DNA of 36,017 nt from Eubacteriales bacterium (GTDB lineage: Bacteria > Bacillota > Clostridia > Christensenellales > CAG-138). Location of the stretch: the NCBI GenBank assembly GCA_021372675.1, contig JAJFTZ010000103.1:1-36017 (forward strand), given 5' to 3'. The stretch's first letter is position 1. The number at the start of each line of letters is the position of its first letter. This document shows, piece by piece, positions 14,978-21,668 of this stretch. The notes under the pieces are model-generated. The model did not search any database. It worked only from the letters and a program-made list of their open reading frames with translations, and was not told the origin of the DNA. A program made the translations under genes and the position numbers.

Positions 14978-15120
14978 AGTGAAAAGGGTTCGAACGGCGG
15001 AAAAGAAAACAGTCCGGTGGAGTGTTTTCCCATCCCGGGATTTCGCGCCAGGCGCGACGCGCAAGCATGAAACACGGGCGCGGCCTGCCGATAGCCGAAA
15101 TCGAATCCCTCAGGGTGCGC
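14978..15120. repeat. structured element downstream of the tRNA, probably a dispersed clostridial repeat
   Basis: A non-coding block with two inverted repeats. One is GAAAACAGTCC/GGAGTGTTTTC (15005-15015 with 15019-15029, one mismatch, loop GGT). The other is TCGCGCC-A-GGCGCGA (15043-15057), a perfect stem. The block starts with GGGTTCGAACGGCGG, which echoes a tRNA T arm. I recall closely similar sequence, in the same order, beside tRNA genes in other Clostridia, where its reverse frame is often mis-annotated as small proteins. GC falls abruptly right after it. The recall is from memory; a nucleotide search would settle it. Confidence 0.5.
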
Positions 15121-15362
15121 CAACATAGGTTGATAAACCTAATTCAATATGATGAAGAGTTATCAGCCTACTTTTTGCCCTCAAAACAGATCAATCCATC
15201 CAAGTTAGCAATTCCCGGGACGCACTTACCCATTTTTTGGCGAGGTTACCTAATGGTATATTCCTCAGACAACAAAACGCCCTGTTTTAAACGCAGCCAT
15301 TCGACCACGCTTTTTCGATAGCATCAATCCAACCAAGAAGAAAACAGATAGTCTGACGCCGT
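15121..15362. other. AT-rich non-coding stretch at the left edge of the island
   Basis: No convincing gene is seen. It holds a short palindrome TAGGTT-GATA-AACCTA (15126-15141) and a sequence near 15240 with a faint tRNA-like D loop but no matching acceptor stem. No terminator is evident for the minus-strand operon that ends at 15363. Confidence 0.5.
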
Positions 15363-16340
15363 TTATGACAGATCGGGCGCAAAATCCTTTCTGCGGTACC
15401 CCAGCGAACGATCCACTACATTTTCCAATGGCTCCCCGCGCTCATACCTTGCCAGGTTTTTCATGGCGATGTGGAGCGTTTTTTCAAGCACGAAGGGCAA
15501 AAAATCATGCCCGGCGATATGCGGCGTAAGAATGACGTTTGGTAAAGCCCACAGTTTCGACGCCGCGGGAAGCGGTTCTTCCTCGGTTACATCGATTGCG
15601 GCACCCGATAGTATGCCGTTCTCCAAGGCGTCGCAAAGCGCCTGCGTGTCGACCGTGTTTCCCCGGCCCATATTTAAAAACAGCGCGCCGCGGCGTGTAC
15701 AGGAAAACCGCCTTGCATCAAACATGCCGGTTGTTTCCGCCGTTGCGGGGAGCGTAAGAATGACCGCATCCGCTCGTATCAGCTGTTCGTCGAGCCTGTC
15801 CACGGCATGAAGCTCATCGGAAACGTAGACATTGGAACGCCCCGTCCGCGTGACGCCTATCGTATACGCGCCCAAGGCGTTGAGCATGTCCGCAAGCGCA
15901 CCACCGATCTGCCCCATACCGACAAGAACAGCCGTAGATCCAAAAAGCATCCGTTCAAAGCCCTCATCCTGCCAGATGCGCTGCTGCTGGTTTTTCCAGT
16001 ATGCGGGGAGCCGCTTCATAAGCGCTAACAGCGCTCCGAGTATAAACTCTGCCTGCGCTTTATCGTATGCGCCGCTGGCATTGGTGAGCAATACGTCCGC
16101 CGCCAAGGAGCCGAGCACCTTGTCTGCACCGGCGGACTGGAGCTGGTACCATTTGAGCATCGTACAATGCTTCAAAAGCGATAGGGGGATATTCCCGATG
16201 ATGATCTCCGCGCTTTGCGCTTGCTCTGCTGTTACGGTGTCCGCACTGGAAAAGAGGAAGCGCCTCTGAGGCGCGACAGCTGTAAGCTTAGTGCGCTGTA
16301 CGCCGTCGAGCGGCAGCAGCACCAAAACAGTTTTTTCCAT
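15363..16340 (-). CDS. D-2-hydroxyacid dehydrogenase (NAD-dependent)
   Basis: A 325-residue dehydrogenase that reduces 2-keto acids such as glyoxylate or hydroxypyruvate, or oxidises D-2-hydroxy acids. The Rossmann motif VLVGMGQIGGALA is at 138-150. The catalytic triad is intact: Arg226 (NMGRGNTVD), Glu255 (VTEEEPLP) and His274 (LTPHIAGHD). A GTG at 16349 overlaps the previous stop, but the ribosome site GAGGTG is correctly spaced (6 bases) from the ATG at 16340, so I start there. It is the last of five genes of the minus-strand sugar operon, under the GntR operators at 19488-19533. Compare the second dehydrogenase at 28247, which lacks the triad. Confidence 0.9.
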   Translation of the reverse strand: MEKTVLVLLPLDGVQRTKLTAVAPQRRFLFSSADTVTAEQAQSAEIIIGNIPLSLLKHCTMLKWYQLQSAGADKVLGSLAADVLLTNASGAYDKAQAEFILGALLALMKRLPAYWKNQQQRIWQDEGFERMLFGSTAVLVGMGQIGGALADMLNALGAYTIGVTRTGRSNVYVSDELHAVDRLDEQLIRADAVILTLPATAETTGMFDARRFSCTRRGALFLNMGRGNTVDTQALCDALENGILSGAAIDVTEEEPLPAASKLWALPNVILTPHIAGHDFLPFVLEKTLHIAMKNLARYERGEPLENVVDRSLGYRRKDFAPDLS

Positions 16341-16345
16341 GTTAC

Positions 16346-17377
16346 TCACCTCAGATCGATCAGGTATTTATACGCTTTTTTGGCGCGCAGGCCTTCATAA
16401 GCCGACGCGATATCTTTAAACGGCACAGGCTGACAGATGTCATACCATACGCTTGCGTCCAGCGCGCCTTCTCGGATGCGGCGCAGCACCTCGTCATGCG
16501 TCTCCGGCTCATCATAGCCGTTCGCATATATGTGGAAGGATTTCTTTGCAAGAAAAGGGTTTATGCCGTAGTTTTGCCTCTCATGCCAGCCGTATACGCC
16601 GATCGTTCCGCCTTCTTTCAAAAACGGGAGAGCGGCATTCACGTCGTCCGGGGCGCCTACGGCATCGATGATATAGTCTACGCCGTTTGGATAAGCCTCC
16701 GCTAATTGCAAAGCGACCTGTTCGGAGTGGTAATCGATATTCCGCTCGGAACCGAGGCGCAGCATATCCTCAGCGCGCGAGGCGCTGCCTACCGTAACGA
16801 CCCGTGCGCCCGCATATACCGCATGGCAAACGAATGCCAGCGCGTTTGCGCCGGAGCCGACGATAAGCACATTGCGACCCCGCTCAATCCCCAGGCGGTT
16901 CGCATAGCTCAAAGTCTCGCGCCAAGTGATGATCATGGGTGCGGCGGCCTCCGGCACATCCTCCGGTATCCATTTCTGAACGCGCGCTCTTTCCCACTCC
17001 GTGCGCGGAACGCCATCCGCCTCCATGGCCGCCCAATCCGTTGCAACGCCGTATTCGCAAAATCCTCCCCAGCATATGCCGAGGCCGATCTCCGGCATGG
17101 CCGGCATGCCGACCCGTGAGATCAGATCGCCACGGTGGAAGGAGCGCACCCTTTCCCCCGTTTCTATGACGCGCCCTACGCTTTCGTGGCCTAGCACGGC
17201 GGGGTAGGAGACCGGATAGGGGTGCTTTTTTTGCATCAGGCGCAGGTCGGTGCCCGCACATGTGGCGCCGAAACGCATTTTGACCAGCGCCTGATAAGGA
17301 CCAAAGGCGGGAACAGGAACGGCGCGTACACTCAAAGCGCCATTTTTATCCACGACCGCGGCCAACATCGTATCCAT
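16346..17377 (-). CDS. medium-chain zinc-type alcohol/polyol dehydrogenase
   Basis: A 343-residue MDR-family dehydrogenase, probably oxidising a secondary alcohol of a sugar, polyol or sugar acid with NAD(P). The catalytic zinc site is represented by Cys40 (GATCAGTD) and His64-Glu65 (VLGHES). The nucleotide-binding fold begins at about residue 172 (NVLIVGSGANALAF). The structural-zinc lobe with four clustered cysteines, usual in sorbitol or threonine dehydrogenases, is absent between residues 95 and 125, so it is an atypical branch. AAGGAAGG precedes the ATG. It follows the RbsD/FucU gene by 14 bases and overlaps the hydroxyacid dehydrogenase frame end. Substrate unknown. Confidence 0.87.
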   Translation of the reverse strand: MDTMLAAVVDKNGALSVRAVPVPAFGPYQALVKMRFGATCAGTDLRLMQKKHPYPVSYPAVLGHESVGRVIETGERVRSFHRGDLISRVGMPAMPEIGLGICWGGFCEYGVATDWAAMEADGVPRTEWERARVQKWIPEDVPEAAAPMIITWRETLSYANRLGIERGRNVLIVGSGANALAFVCHAVYAGARVVTVGSASRAEDMLRLGSERNIDYHSEQVALQLAEAYPNGVDYIIDAVGAPDDVNAALPFLKEGGTIGVYGWHERQNYGINPFLAKKSFHIYANGYDEPETHDEVLRRIREGALDASVWYDICQPVPFKDIASAYEGLRAKKAYKYLIDLR

Positions 17378-17391
17378 ACAACGCCTTCCTT

Positions 17392-17796
17392 TCAGCGAAC
17401 GCCGACCGTCAAAAGAATGTTGGCATATACGCGCGATTCCCCGGTAGAAACGGCGAGCGCCACATCCTCTTTAGAAACAAGATCGTAAAACGCGTACCGG
17501 CTGCATCCTTCCGGCTTAAGGCCCGTCAATGCCTCAAAATCTTTAAAGATTGCGGGGGGCGCGCCATCCTCGGGAACCATCACCTCAACCTTCTCTACGT
17601 TAATAACGCCCAGTAAGGCTTCGAGCACCTGCGTAACGGTCGGGACGTCCGGCATCAGGCCGAGATACACCTTTTTCGCGACGCCCGTCCTTTGCATGAG
17701 CGGATAATTGCCGTCGGCGATCAGGATTTTGCTGCCGTGCCCGCAGTGGGACAGCGTGGCTATCAATTCAGGATGAATACAGGTCGTTGTTAGCAT
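17392..17796 (-). CDS. RbsD/FucU family sugar mutarotase
   Basis: A 134-residue protein of the RbsD/FucU family. These small cytoplasmic decamers catalyse anomer or ring-form interconversion of a free monosaccharide (ribose pyranose/furanose, or alpha/beta-fucose). The N-terminal signature HPELIATLSHCGHGSKILIADGNYP spans residues 8-32, with the catalytic histidine His20 and Asp28. The form is closer to FucU than RbsD. Full length. It is the third gene of the minus-strand operon, 12 bases after the SIS gene. Its presence shows that a free reducing sugar is an intermediate of the pathway even though no sugar transporter is encoded in this operon. Confidence 0.88.
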   Translation of the reverse strand: MLTTTCIHPELIATLSHCGHGSKILIADGNYPLMQRTGVAKKVYLGLMPDVPTVTQVLEALLGVINVEKVEVMVPEDGAPPAIFKDFEALTGLKPEGCSRYAFYDLVSKEDVALAVSTGESRVYANILLTVGVR

Positions 17797-17808
17797 CGTT
17801 ATACCCTC

Positions 17809-18423
17809 CTATTTTTCGTCTTCCCATAAAGCGCCCAGCTTTCCGCCCGGGTGCCAGCGTACATATTGCTGAGGCGATATCTGAGCGTGCTCCTGCAGCA
17901 GCACGCTCAGCGCCTGTATCGCAATCATTTCCACCAGAATAGACATTCTCGGCGCGCGGTTGAGCGGTCCGCCCTCGACGGGCGTGCCTGCATAAATATG
18001 AACGTCGCTGCTGCGGGCCAGCCAGGAATCGCGATTTCCCGTTACGCCTATCACCTGGCAGCGATTACGCTGCACCGCCTGCACGGTTAAAAGCATTTCC
18101 TGCGTTTCCCCGCTGTTGGAAATGAAAATTACAACGTCTCCCGCCACAAGCTGACCGCACGAGCCGTGTACAGCCTCGGTACCGTGCAGAAAATAGGTGG
18201 GCGTGCCGGTAGACGATAGCAAGGACGCCGCATATCCCGCAAGATGCGCAGGCTTGCCGATCCCCGATATATGGACGCGGTTCCCGCTTTGGCGTGCTTT
18301 TAAGATCAGCTCCGCCGCGCGCTGCAGCTCGTCGCCCGATAGGCTGTCCGCATAGGCGGGAACGCCCGTCTTTACGCAGTCTAAAAAATACGAACAGGCT
18401 TGCATGTCTTTTTCATGGAGCAT
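17809..18423 (-). CDS. SIS-domain sugar-phosphate isomerase, KpsF/GutQ-like without CBS domains
   Basis: A 204-residue single SIS-domain protein. It shows GIGKPAHLAGYAASLLSSTG (54-73), HGTEAVHGSCGQL (80-92), ISNSGETQEM (101-110) and the C-terminal WHPGGKLG (about 192-199) that marks D-arabinose-5-phosphate isomerase-type proteins. The two CBS domains of KdsD/KpsF/GutQ are missing. It probably interconverts an aldose- and a ketose-phosphate. The frame extends to 18465, but the ATG at 18423 has GGGGGGAAG in front and lies 16 bases after the kinase stop. With the neighbouring PfkB kinase a phosphorylated sugar is the expected substrate. A deglycase role for an Amadori-type phosphate is possible but less likely for this short form. 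Confidence 0.85.
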   Translation of the reverse strand: MLHEKDMQACSYFLDCVKTGVPAYADSLSGDELQRAAELILKARQSGNRVHISGIGKPAHLAGYAASLLSSTGTPTYFLHGTEAVHGSCGQLVAGDVVIFISNSGETQEMLLTVQAVQRNRCQVIGVTGNRDSWLARSSDVHIYAGTPVEGGPLNRAPRMSILVEMIAIQALSVLLQEHAQISPQQYVRWHPGGKLGALWEDEK

Positions 18424-18439
18424 ACTGCTTCCCCCCTTT

Positions 18440-19432
18440 TTACGCGTTTGGTGTGCCGGGTACATAAAGCCCGCGTTGCCGCATAAATTGCTCTACCTCG
18501 TGCCGCCTAGGCAACGATGGCATCGCGCCCATAGCCGATACGGTCAGTGCGGCGGTATGTGTGGCAAAATGCAGAGTTTCCGCCGCGTTCCACCCATAGC
18601 AGGCACCTACGCAAAACGCACTCACAAAGGAGTCTCCCGCTGCCGTCGGGTCTACGGCGGTCACGTTATCCGCGCAGGGCTGGTAGAAAAATCCATCGTT
18701 ATTGAGCAATGCCGCCCCCGCATCGCCAAGCGTGATCAGCACGTTTGGAACACCCTTGTTCCGCAACATCTCGGCGGCGGCGCGCGTACGCTCCATATCG
18801 GCCTGCCCATCGTTGTGCCGGATGTTGATGCCGGTCAGCGCCTCGGTCTCGTGCTCATTGGGTGAAATATATGTGAGTCTTGCCAGCAGCTTATCCGACA
18901 GCGAATCGCTCGGCGCGGGGTTGAGCATCACGGGAACATGCTTTTTGTACGCGTATTGGGCCACACTCTCGTTGACTTGCATGGGGATCTCCAGCTGGAG
19001 CATCACAAGGTCGTATTGGTCTATGGCGTTTTCCAAAAAAGAAATATCCTCTATCGTCAGCAGCATATTGGTGCCGGGCACCACGAGGATACGGTTTTTT
19101 GTATTTCCGCCCGGACACTTTTCCAAAATGATCATGGAGCAGCCGGAGCTGACCGCCGGGTCGTACACCGTACGCGAAACATCGATCCCGTCGCCCTTGC
19201 AGACGGCGAGCATCTCCTTAGCGTTCGCGTCATCGCCCAGTTTGCCCAGCATCGCCACATCCGCGCCTAACCGCGCGGCCTGCACAGCCTGATTGGCACC
19301 CTTGCCGCCTGGCGCTCTTTGGAATGTATTGGCGAGCACCGTTTCCCCTTGCTGCGGAAAAACGGAGGTGGTCACGATCTGATCCATTACAAAACTGCCA
19401 ACAACAAGAATTTTCGGTTTTTTCTCCGTCAT
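18440..19432 (-). CDS. rbsK: PfkB-family sugar kinase, ribokinase type
   Basis: A 330-residue kinase. The N-terminal PfkB signature APGGKGANQAVQAARLGADV is at 40-59, and the catalytic-base region VDPTAAGDSFVSAF near residues 255-270 contains the essential Asp of A-A-G-D. The NPAP and PNEHE segments are as in ribokinase (the latter binds Mg/phosphate). It would phosphorylate ribose or a related sugar on entry to the pathway. I start at the ATG at 19432, which has GGAG 6 bases upstream, rather than the GTG at 19450. First gene of a five-gene minus-strand operon, driven by the promoter at 19521-19549 and three tandem operators. The symbol reflects the family, not a proven substrate. Confidence 0.85.
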   Translation of the reverse strand: MTEKKPKILVVGSFVMDQIVTTSVFPQQGETVLANTFQRAPGGKGANQAVQAARLGADVAMLGKLGDDANAKEMLAVCKGDGIDVSRTVYDPAVSSGCSMIILEKCPGGNTKNRILVVPGTNMLLTIEDISFLENAIDQYDLVMLQLEIPMQVNESVAQYAYKKHVPVMLNPAPSDSLSDKLLARLTYISPNEHETEALTGINIRHNDGQADMERTRAAAEMLRNKGVPNVLITLGDAGAALLNNDGFFYQPCADNVTAVDPTAAGDSFVSAFCVGACYGWNAAETLHFATHTAALTVSAMGAMPSLPRRHEVEQFMRQRGLYVPGTPNA

Positions 19433-19487
19433 GGTATCTCCATTGTTCACTCATAAGATTAGGTGGCATTTGCGTACAAGTTCTCGA

Positions 19488-19533
19488 TGTATGACAAATG
19501 ATTGTATGATAGCATATACTATGATAGCATGAC
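19488..19533. promoter_or_regulatory. three tandem GntR operator copies
   Basis: Three 16-base sites start at 19488, 19503 and 19518, exactly 15 bases apart: TGTATGACAAATGATT, TGTATGATAGCATATA and ACTATGATAGCATGAC. Each resembles the palindrome TGTATGA-YA-TCATACA seen elsewhere in the island. The third covers the -10 box of the sugar operon promoter and the other two cover its start region, an arrangement expected of repression. Confidence 0.65.
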
Positions 19534-19549
19534 AAAAAGTGTTTGTCAA
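19521..19549 (-). promoter_or_regulatory. promoter of the minus-strand sugar operon
   Basis: On the minus strand, TTGACA (19544-19549), 17 bases, TATCAT (19521-19526), about 90 bases upstream of the kinase start. The -10 overlaps an operator copy. Confidence 0.8.
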
Positions 19550-19579
19550 TTTGGGCTCGAAGGCGGAACTGGAACAATA

Positions 19580-19595
19580 TTGGCGATATCATACG
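19580..19595. promoter_or_regulatory. possible GntR operator, half conserved
   Basis: TTGGCGATATCATACG: the right half TCATACG matches the operator, the left half poorly. It sits between the two divergent promoters. Confidence 0.4.
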
Positions 19596-19635
19596 TTTTG
19601 ATTGCTTTTCACAAACAGATGTGTTAGAGTAAAAC

Positions 19636-19651
19636 TGTATGATATAATACA
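19636..19651. promoter_or_regulatory. GntR operator overlapping the regulator's own promoter
   Basis: TGTATGATATAATACA, a near-perfect copy of the operator palindrome. Within it lies TATAAT (19643-19648) with a TG one base before it (extended -10), which I take as the regulator's promoter; no good -35 is visible. The overlap predicts autorepression. Confidence 0.7.
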
Positions 19652-19674
19652 AAAATCAAGGACTGTGGAATTGA

Positions 19675-20415
19675 ATGATGAAGGAAATTAAACGAATATC
19701 CATTACGGACGCGATCGTGGAGAACATTCGGGAAATGATCGAATCCGGTGAATTCAAGATCGGCGAGAAGCTGCCCGCCGAGAGCAAACTCTGCGAGGAT
19801 CTCAAGGTCAGCCGTACCAGCCTGCGCGAGGCTTTCCGTGTTTTGCAGACGCTTAGCTATATCACCATCCTGCCCGGCAAAGGCGCTTACGTTGCCGACC
19901 CTAAGCAAAGCGCAAGCCACAATAAAAAGGATTGGTACGAAATCGAGGATGCAAAATTCTACGATTTCATGGATGTCCGTATCGCAATCGAAACCTTGTC
20001 CGTGCGCCTTTCCGTAGAGCGTGCGACTACAAAGCAGGTTGGCGAGCTGCAAAAGATCCATGAATCCTTTGTTGCCGCCGGCGAGGAGCAGGACGGCGTG
20101 CGTCTTATTATGCTCGACGAGTTGTTTCATAACAAGATCACCGAGTATACGGGGAACCAGCTCCTCGTCAACATCAACAAGCAACTTACCGAATGTTTTC
20201 GCATCTATCGTGGCAGCTCGTTTATGAACAAGGATGTTTATCGAAACGCGCTGGAGCCCCATGCACGCATCCTCGAGTGCTTTCTGACAAGGGATGCGGT
20301 AAGAGCGGTCACCGAAATGCGCGAGCATCTTGATATCACTGCGCAGGATATGTCCATCATCCATTCGCCTGCGGATACTTCCGGGGTGGATTCTACCCAC
20401 GAAGTACTCGCCTGA
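19675..20415 (+). CDS. GntR/FadR-family transcriptional regulator (FCD domain)
   Basis: A 246-residue ligand-responsive repressor. The winged helix-turn-helix is at about 8-75 (IVENIREMIESGEFKIGEKLP, then SKLCEDLKVSRTSLREAFRVL, wing GKGAY). The all-helical FCD effector domain is at about 95-225, with the metal-site pattern Asp148, His152, His196 and His218 (LDELFH, PHARIL, MREHLD) found in members that bind small carboxylates. It lies divergent from the sugar operon and upstream of the aldolases. Palindromic TGTATGA-type sites occur before every transcription unit of the island, so it is the likely master repressor, relieved by a pathway intermediate. The start at 19675 or 19678 cannot be distinguished. 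A terminator follows. Confidence 0.92.
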   Translation: MMKEIKRISITDAIVENIREMIESGEFKIGEKLPAESKLCEDLKVSRTSLREAFRVLQTLSYITILPGKGAYVADPKQSASHNKKDWYEIEDAKFYDFMDVRIAIETLSVRLSVERATTKQVGELQKIHESFVAAGEEQDGVRLIMLDELFHNKITEYTGNQLLVNINKQLTECFRIYRGSSFMNKDVYRNALEPHARILECFLTRDAVRAVTEMREHLDITAQDMSIIHSPADTSGVDSTHEVLA

Positions 20416-20437
20416 ACAGTTTTTTCTTCATAGCTTT

Positions 20438-20471
20438 TAAAGGCTCACGATAAACTCGTGAGCCTTTTTAT
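20438..20471 (+). terminator. terminator of the regulator gene
   Basis: The stem AGGCTCACGA/TCGTGAGCCT (20441-20450 with 20456-20465, loop TAAAC) is followed by TTTTTA and further T-rich sequence. Confidence 0.9.
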
Positions 20472-20508
20472 TTGCTTTCTGCCGTTTTTCTATATTCCAA
20501 GAATCCAC

Positions 20509-20537
20509 TTGACATTTGGCGGAAATAACGCTTTAAT
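20509..20537 (+). promoter_or_regulatory. promoter of the first aldolase gene
   Basis: TTGACA (20509-20514), 17 bases, TTTAAT (20532-20537), 48 bases upstream of the start codon, with a GntR operator immediately downstream. Confidence 0.8.
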
Positions 20538-20553
20538 GATGTTGTCGTAGTAC

Positions 20554-20569
20554 TGTATGACATCATATC
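20554..20569. promoter_or_regulatory. GntR operator before the first aldolase gene
   Basis: TGTATGACATCATATC, one of the best copies of the palindrome. It sits just downstream of the predicted transcription start and ends 4 bases before the GGAGG ribosome site. Confidence 0.7.
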
Positions 20570-20584
20570 TAATGGAGGAATTGT

Positions 20585-21463
20585 ATGAAAAAAGATCTGC
20601 GAGGGCTGATCCCTCCCATCGTTACTCCGTTTACCCGTGAAGGGGACATCGACGAAGTCCGCATCCGCAAGGAAATGAAGCGCTGCATCGACGCCGGCGT
20701 ACATGGCTTGAGCGTGAGCGGAAGCACAGGTGAAGGGCCGACTCTGCGCGATGAGGAGCTGCGCTTACTGATCGGCATTGCAAAAGAATATGTTGCGGAA
20801 ACACAGCCGATCGTATGCGGCATCATGCGCGCCTGCACACGCGATGCCGTACGATCGTGTCTGGTTGCCAAGGAAGCCGGCGCCGATGCGGTCATGGTCA
20901 CGCCGACCGCATACAACGTACTAGTGCCGGACGAGGAAGGGATGTTCGACTTTTACAGCACGATCTCCAGAGAAGCCCGGCTCCCGATCATCATTTACAA
21001 TGTGATCCCGCAGAACACGATCATGCCGGGCTTGTTCCGCCGCCTTTTAGATGAAACGGAATATGTATATGGGATCAAACAAAGTGTGGGCGGTATTCAG
21101 GCGCTGTACGCGATGATCATGGCGCGTGGCGAAAAGGGCGCCACTTTCGCGGCGACCGACGATATGCTTGCAAGCTGCTTCTCCCTAGGCGCGGACGGTG
21201 CCATTTCCGCCGTGCTTTCGGTGTTCCCCAAATACTGCATGGATATGTGGAACCTCACACAGGGCGGCGAGTACCAAAAGGCGCTGGCAATCCAGCATAA
21301 GTTATATGACGCGTGGCAGTGCATTTCCGGCAACCAGTTCCCCATCCGCGTGAAATACGCTCTTTCCGTTATGGGTTGCGATACCGGCTATTGCCGCAGC
21401 CCCATCGTTCATCTGTCCGACGAGGAAAAGCGCCGCATCGAGCACGCTTTCAAAAACCTTTAA
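20585..21463 (+). CDS. DapA-family (class I, pyruvate-type) aldolase, paralogue 1
   Basis: A 292-residue TIM-barrel lyase of the dihydrodipicolinate synthase/N-acetylneuraminate lyase superfamily, which form a Schiff base with pyruvate. The Schiff-base Lys165 is in YGIKQS, Tyr138 in IIIYNV, and the substrate loop GSTGEG at 46-51. True lysine-pathway DapA has an arginine five residues after the tyrosine (YNVPxR); here the position is Gln143 (YNVIPQN). I therefore read it as a catabolic aldolase for a 2-keto (deoxy or hydroxy) acid, not lysine synthesis. It has its own promoter, operator and GGAGG site. It is transcribed separately from the second paralogue, with a large hairpin between them. 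Confidence 0.87.
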   Translation: MKKDLRGLIPPIVTPFTREGDIDEVRIRKEMKRCIDAGVHGLSVSGSTGEGPTLRDEELRLLIGIAKEYVAETQPIVCGIMRACTRDAVRSCLVAKEAGADAVMVTPTAYNVLVPDEEGMFDFYSTISREARLPIIIYNVIPQNTIMPGLFRRLLDETEYVYGIKQSVGGIQALYAMIMARGEKGATFAATDDMLASCFSLGADGAISAVLSVFPKYCMDMWNLTQGGEYQKALAIQHKLYDAWQCISGNQFPIRVKYALSVMGCDTGYCRSPIVHLSDEEKRRIEHAFKNL

Positions 21464-21483
21464 CCCCTCCCCCGGGGATTGCA

Positions 21484-21532
21484 GCGCGGGCGAGGTGTGC
21501 CGCCTTCGGCGGCACAGTTCCTCTGCCCGCGC
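21484..21532. repeat. large GC-rich hairpin between the aldolase genes
   Basis: A 49-base near-perfect inverted repeat: GCGCGGGC (21484-21491) with 21525-21532, GAGG with CCTC (21492-21495 with 21520-21523), and TGTGCCGCC with GGCGGCACA (21496-21504 with 21508-21516, loop TTC); a 3-base and a 1-base bulge interrupt it. No T run follows. It may protect or end the aldolase mRNA. Confidence 0.8.
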
Positions 21533-21573
21533 ATCCCTTCGTGCAGGCTGCGAAAACAAAAAGATATTTAGGG

Positions 21574-21602
21574 TTGACATATTCGATTCTTTAGATTATA
21601 CT
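21574..21602 (+). promoter_or_regulatory. promoter of the second aldolase gene
   Basis: TTGACA (21574-21579), 17 bases, TATACT (21597-21602), with a GntR operator starting 3 bases further on. Confidence 0.82.
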
Positions 21603-21604
21603 AT

Positions 21605-21620
21605 GTTATGACATCATACA
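21605..21620. promoter_or_regulatory. GntR operator before the second aldolase gene
   Basis: GTTATGACATCATACA: the right half TCATACA is perfect and the centre is identical to the copy at 20554. It covers the predicted transcription start. Confidence 0.7.
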
Positions 21621-21668
21621 ATCATATCCGTGACATTTATCAAAAAAGCAAAGGAGAACAGAGCCCCC

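Noticed and set aside
14872..15126. Minus-strand frame translating to a protein ending GDDRARTYDLFDVSEAL
   Set aside because: It reads through the complement of the tRNA-Val gene and its terminator; the DRARTYDL pattern is a familiar artefact of tRNA antisense translation.
15235..15320. tRNA-like sequence (GGCGAGGTTACCTAATGGTA)
   Set aside because: Only the D-loop region looks right; no complementary acceptor strand, no plausible anticodon arm and no CCA.
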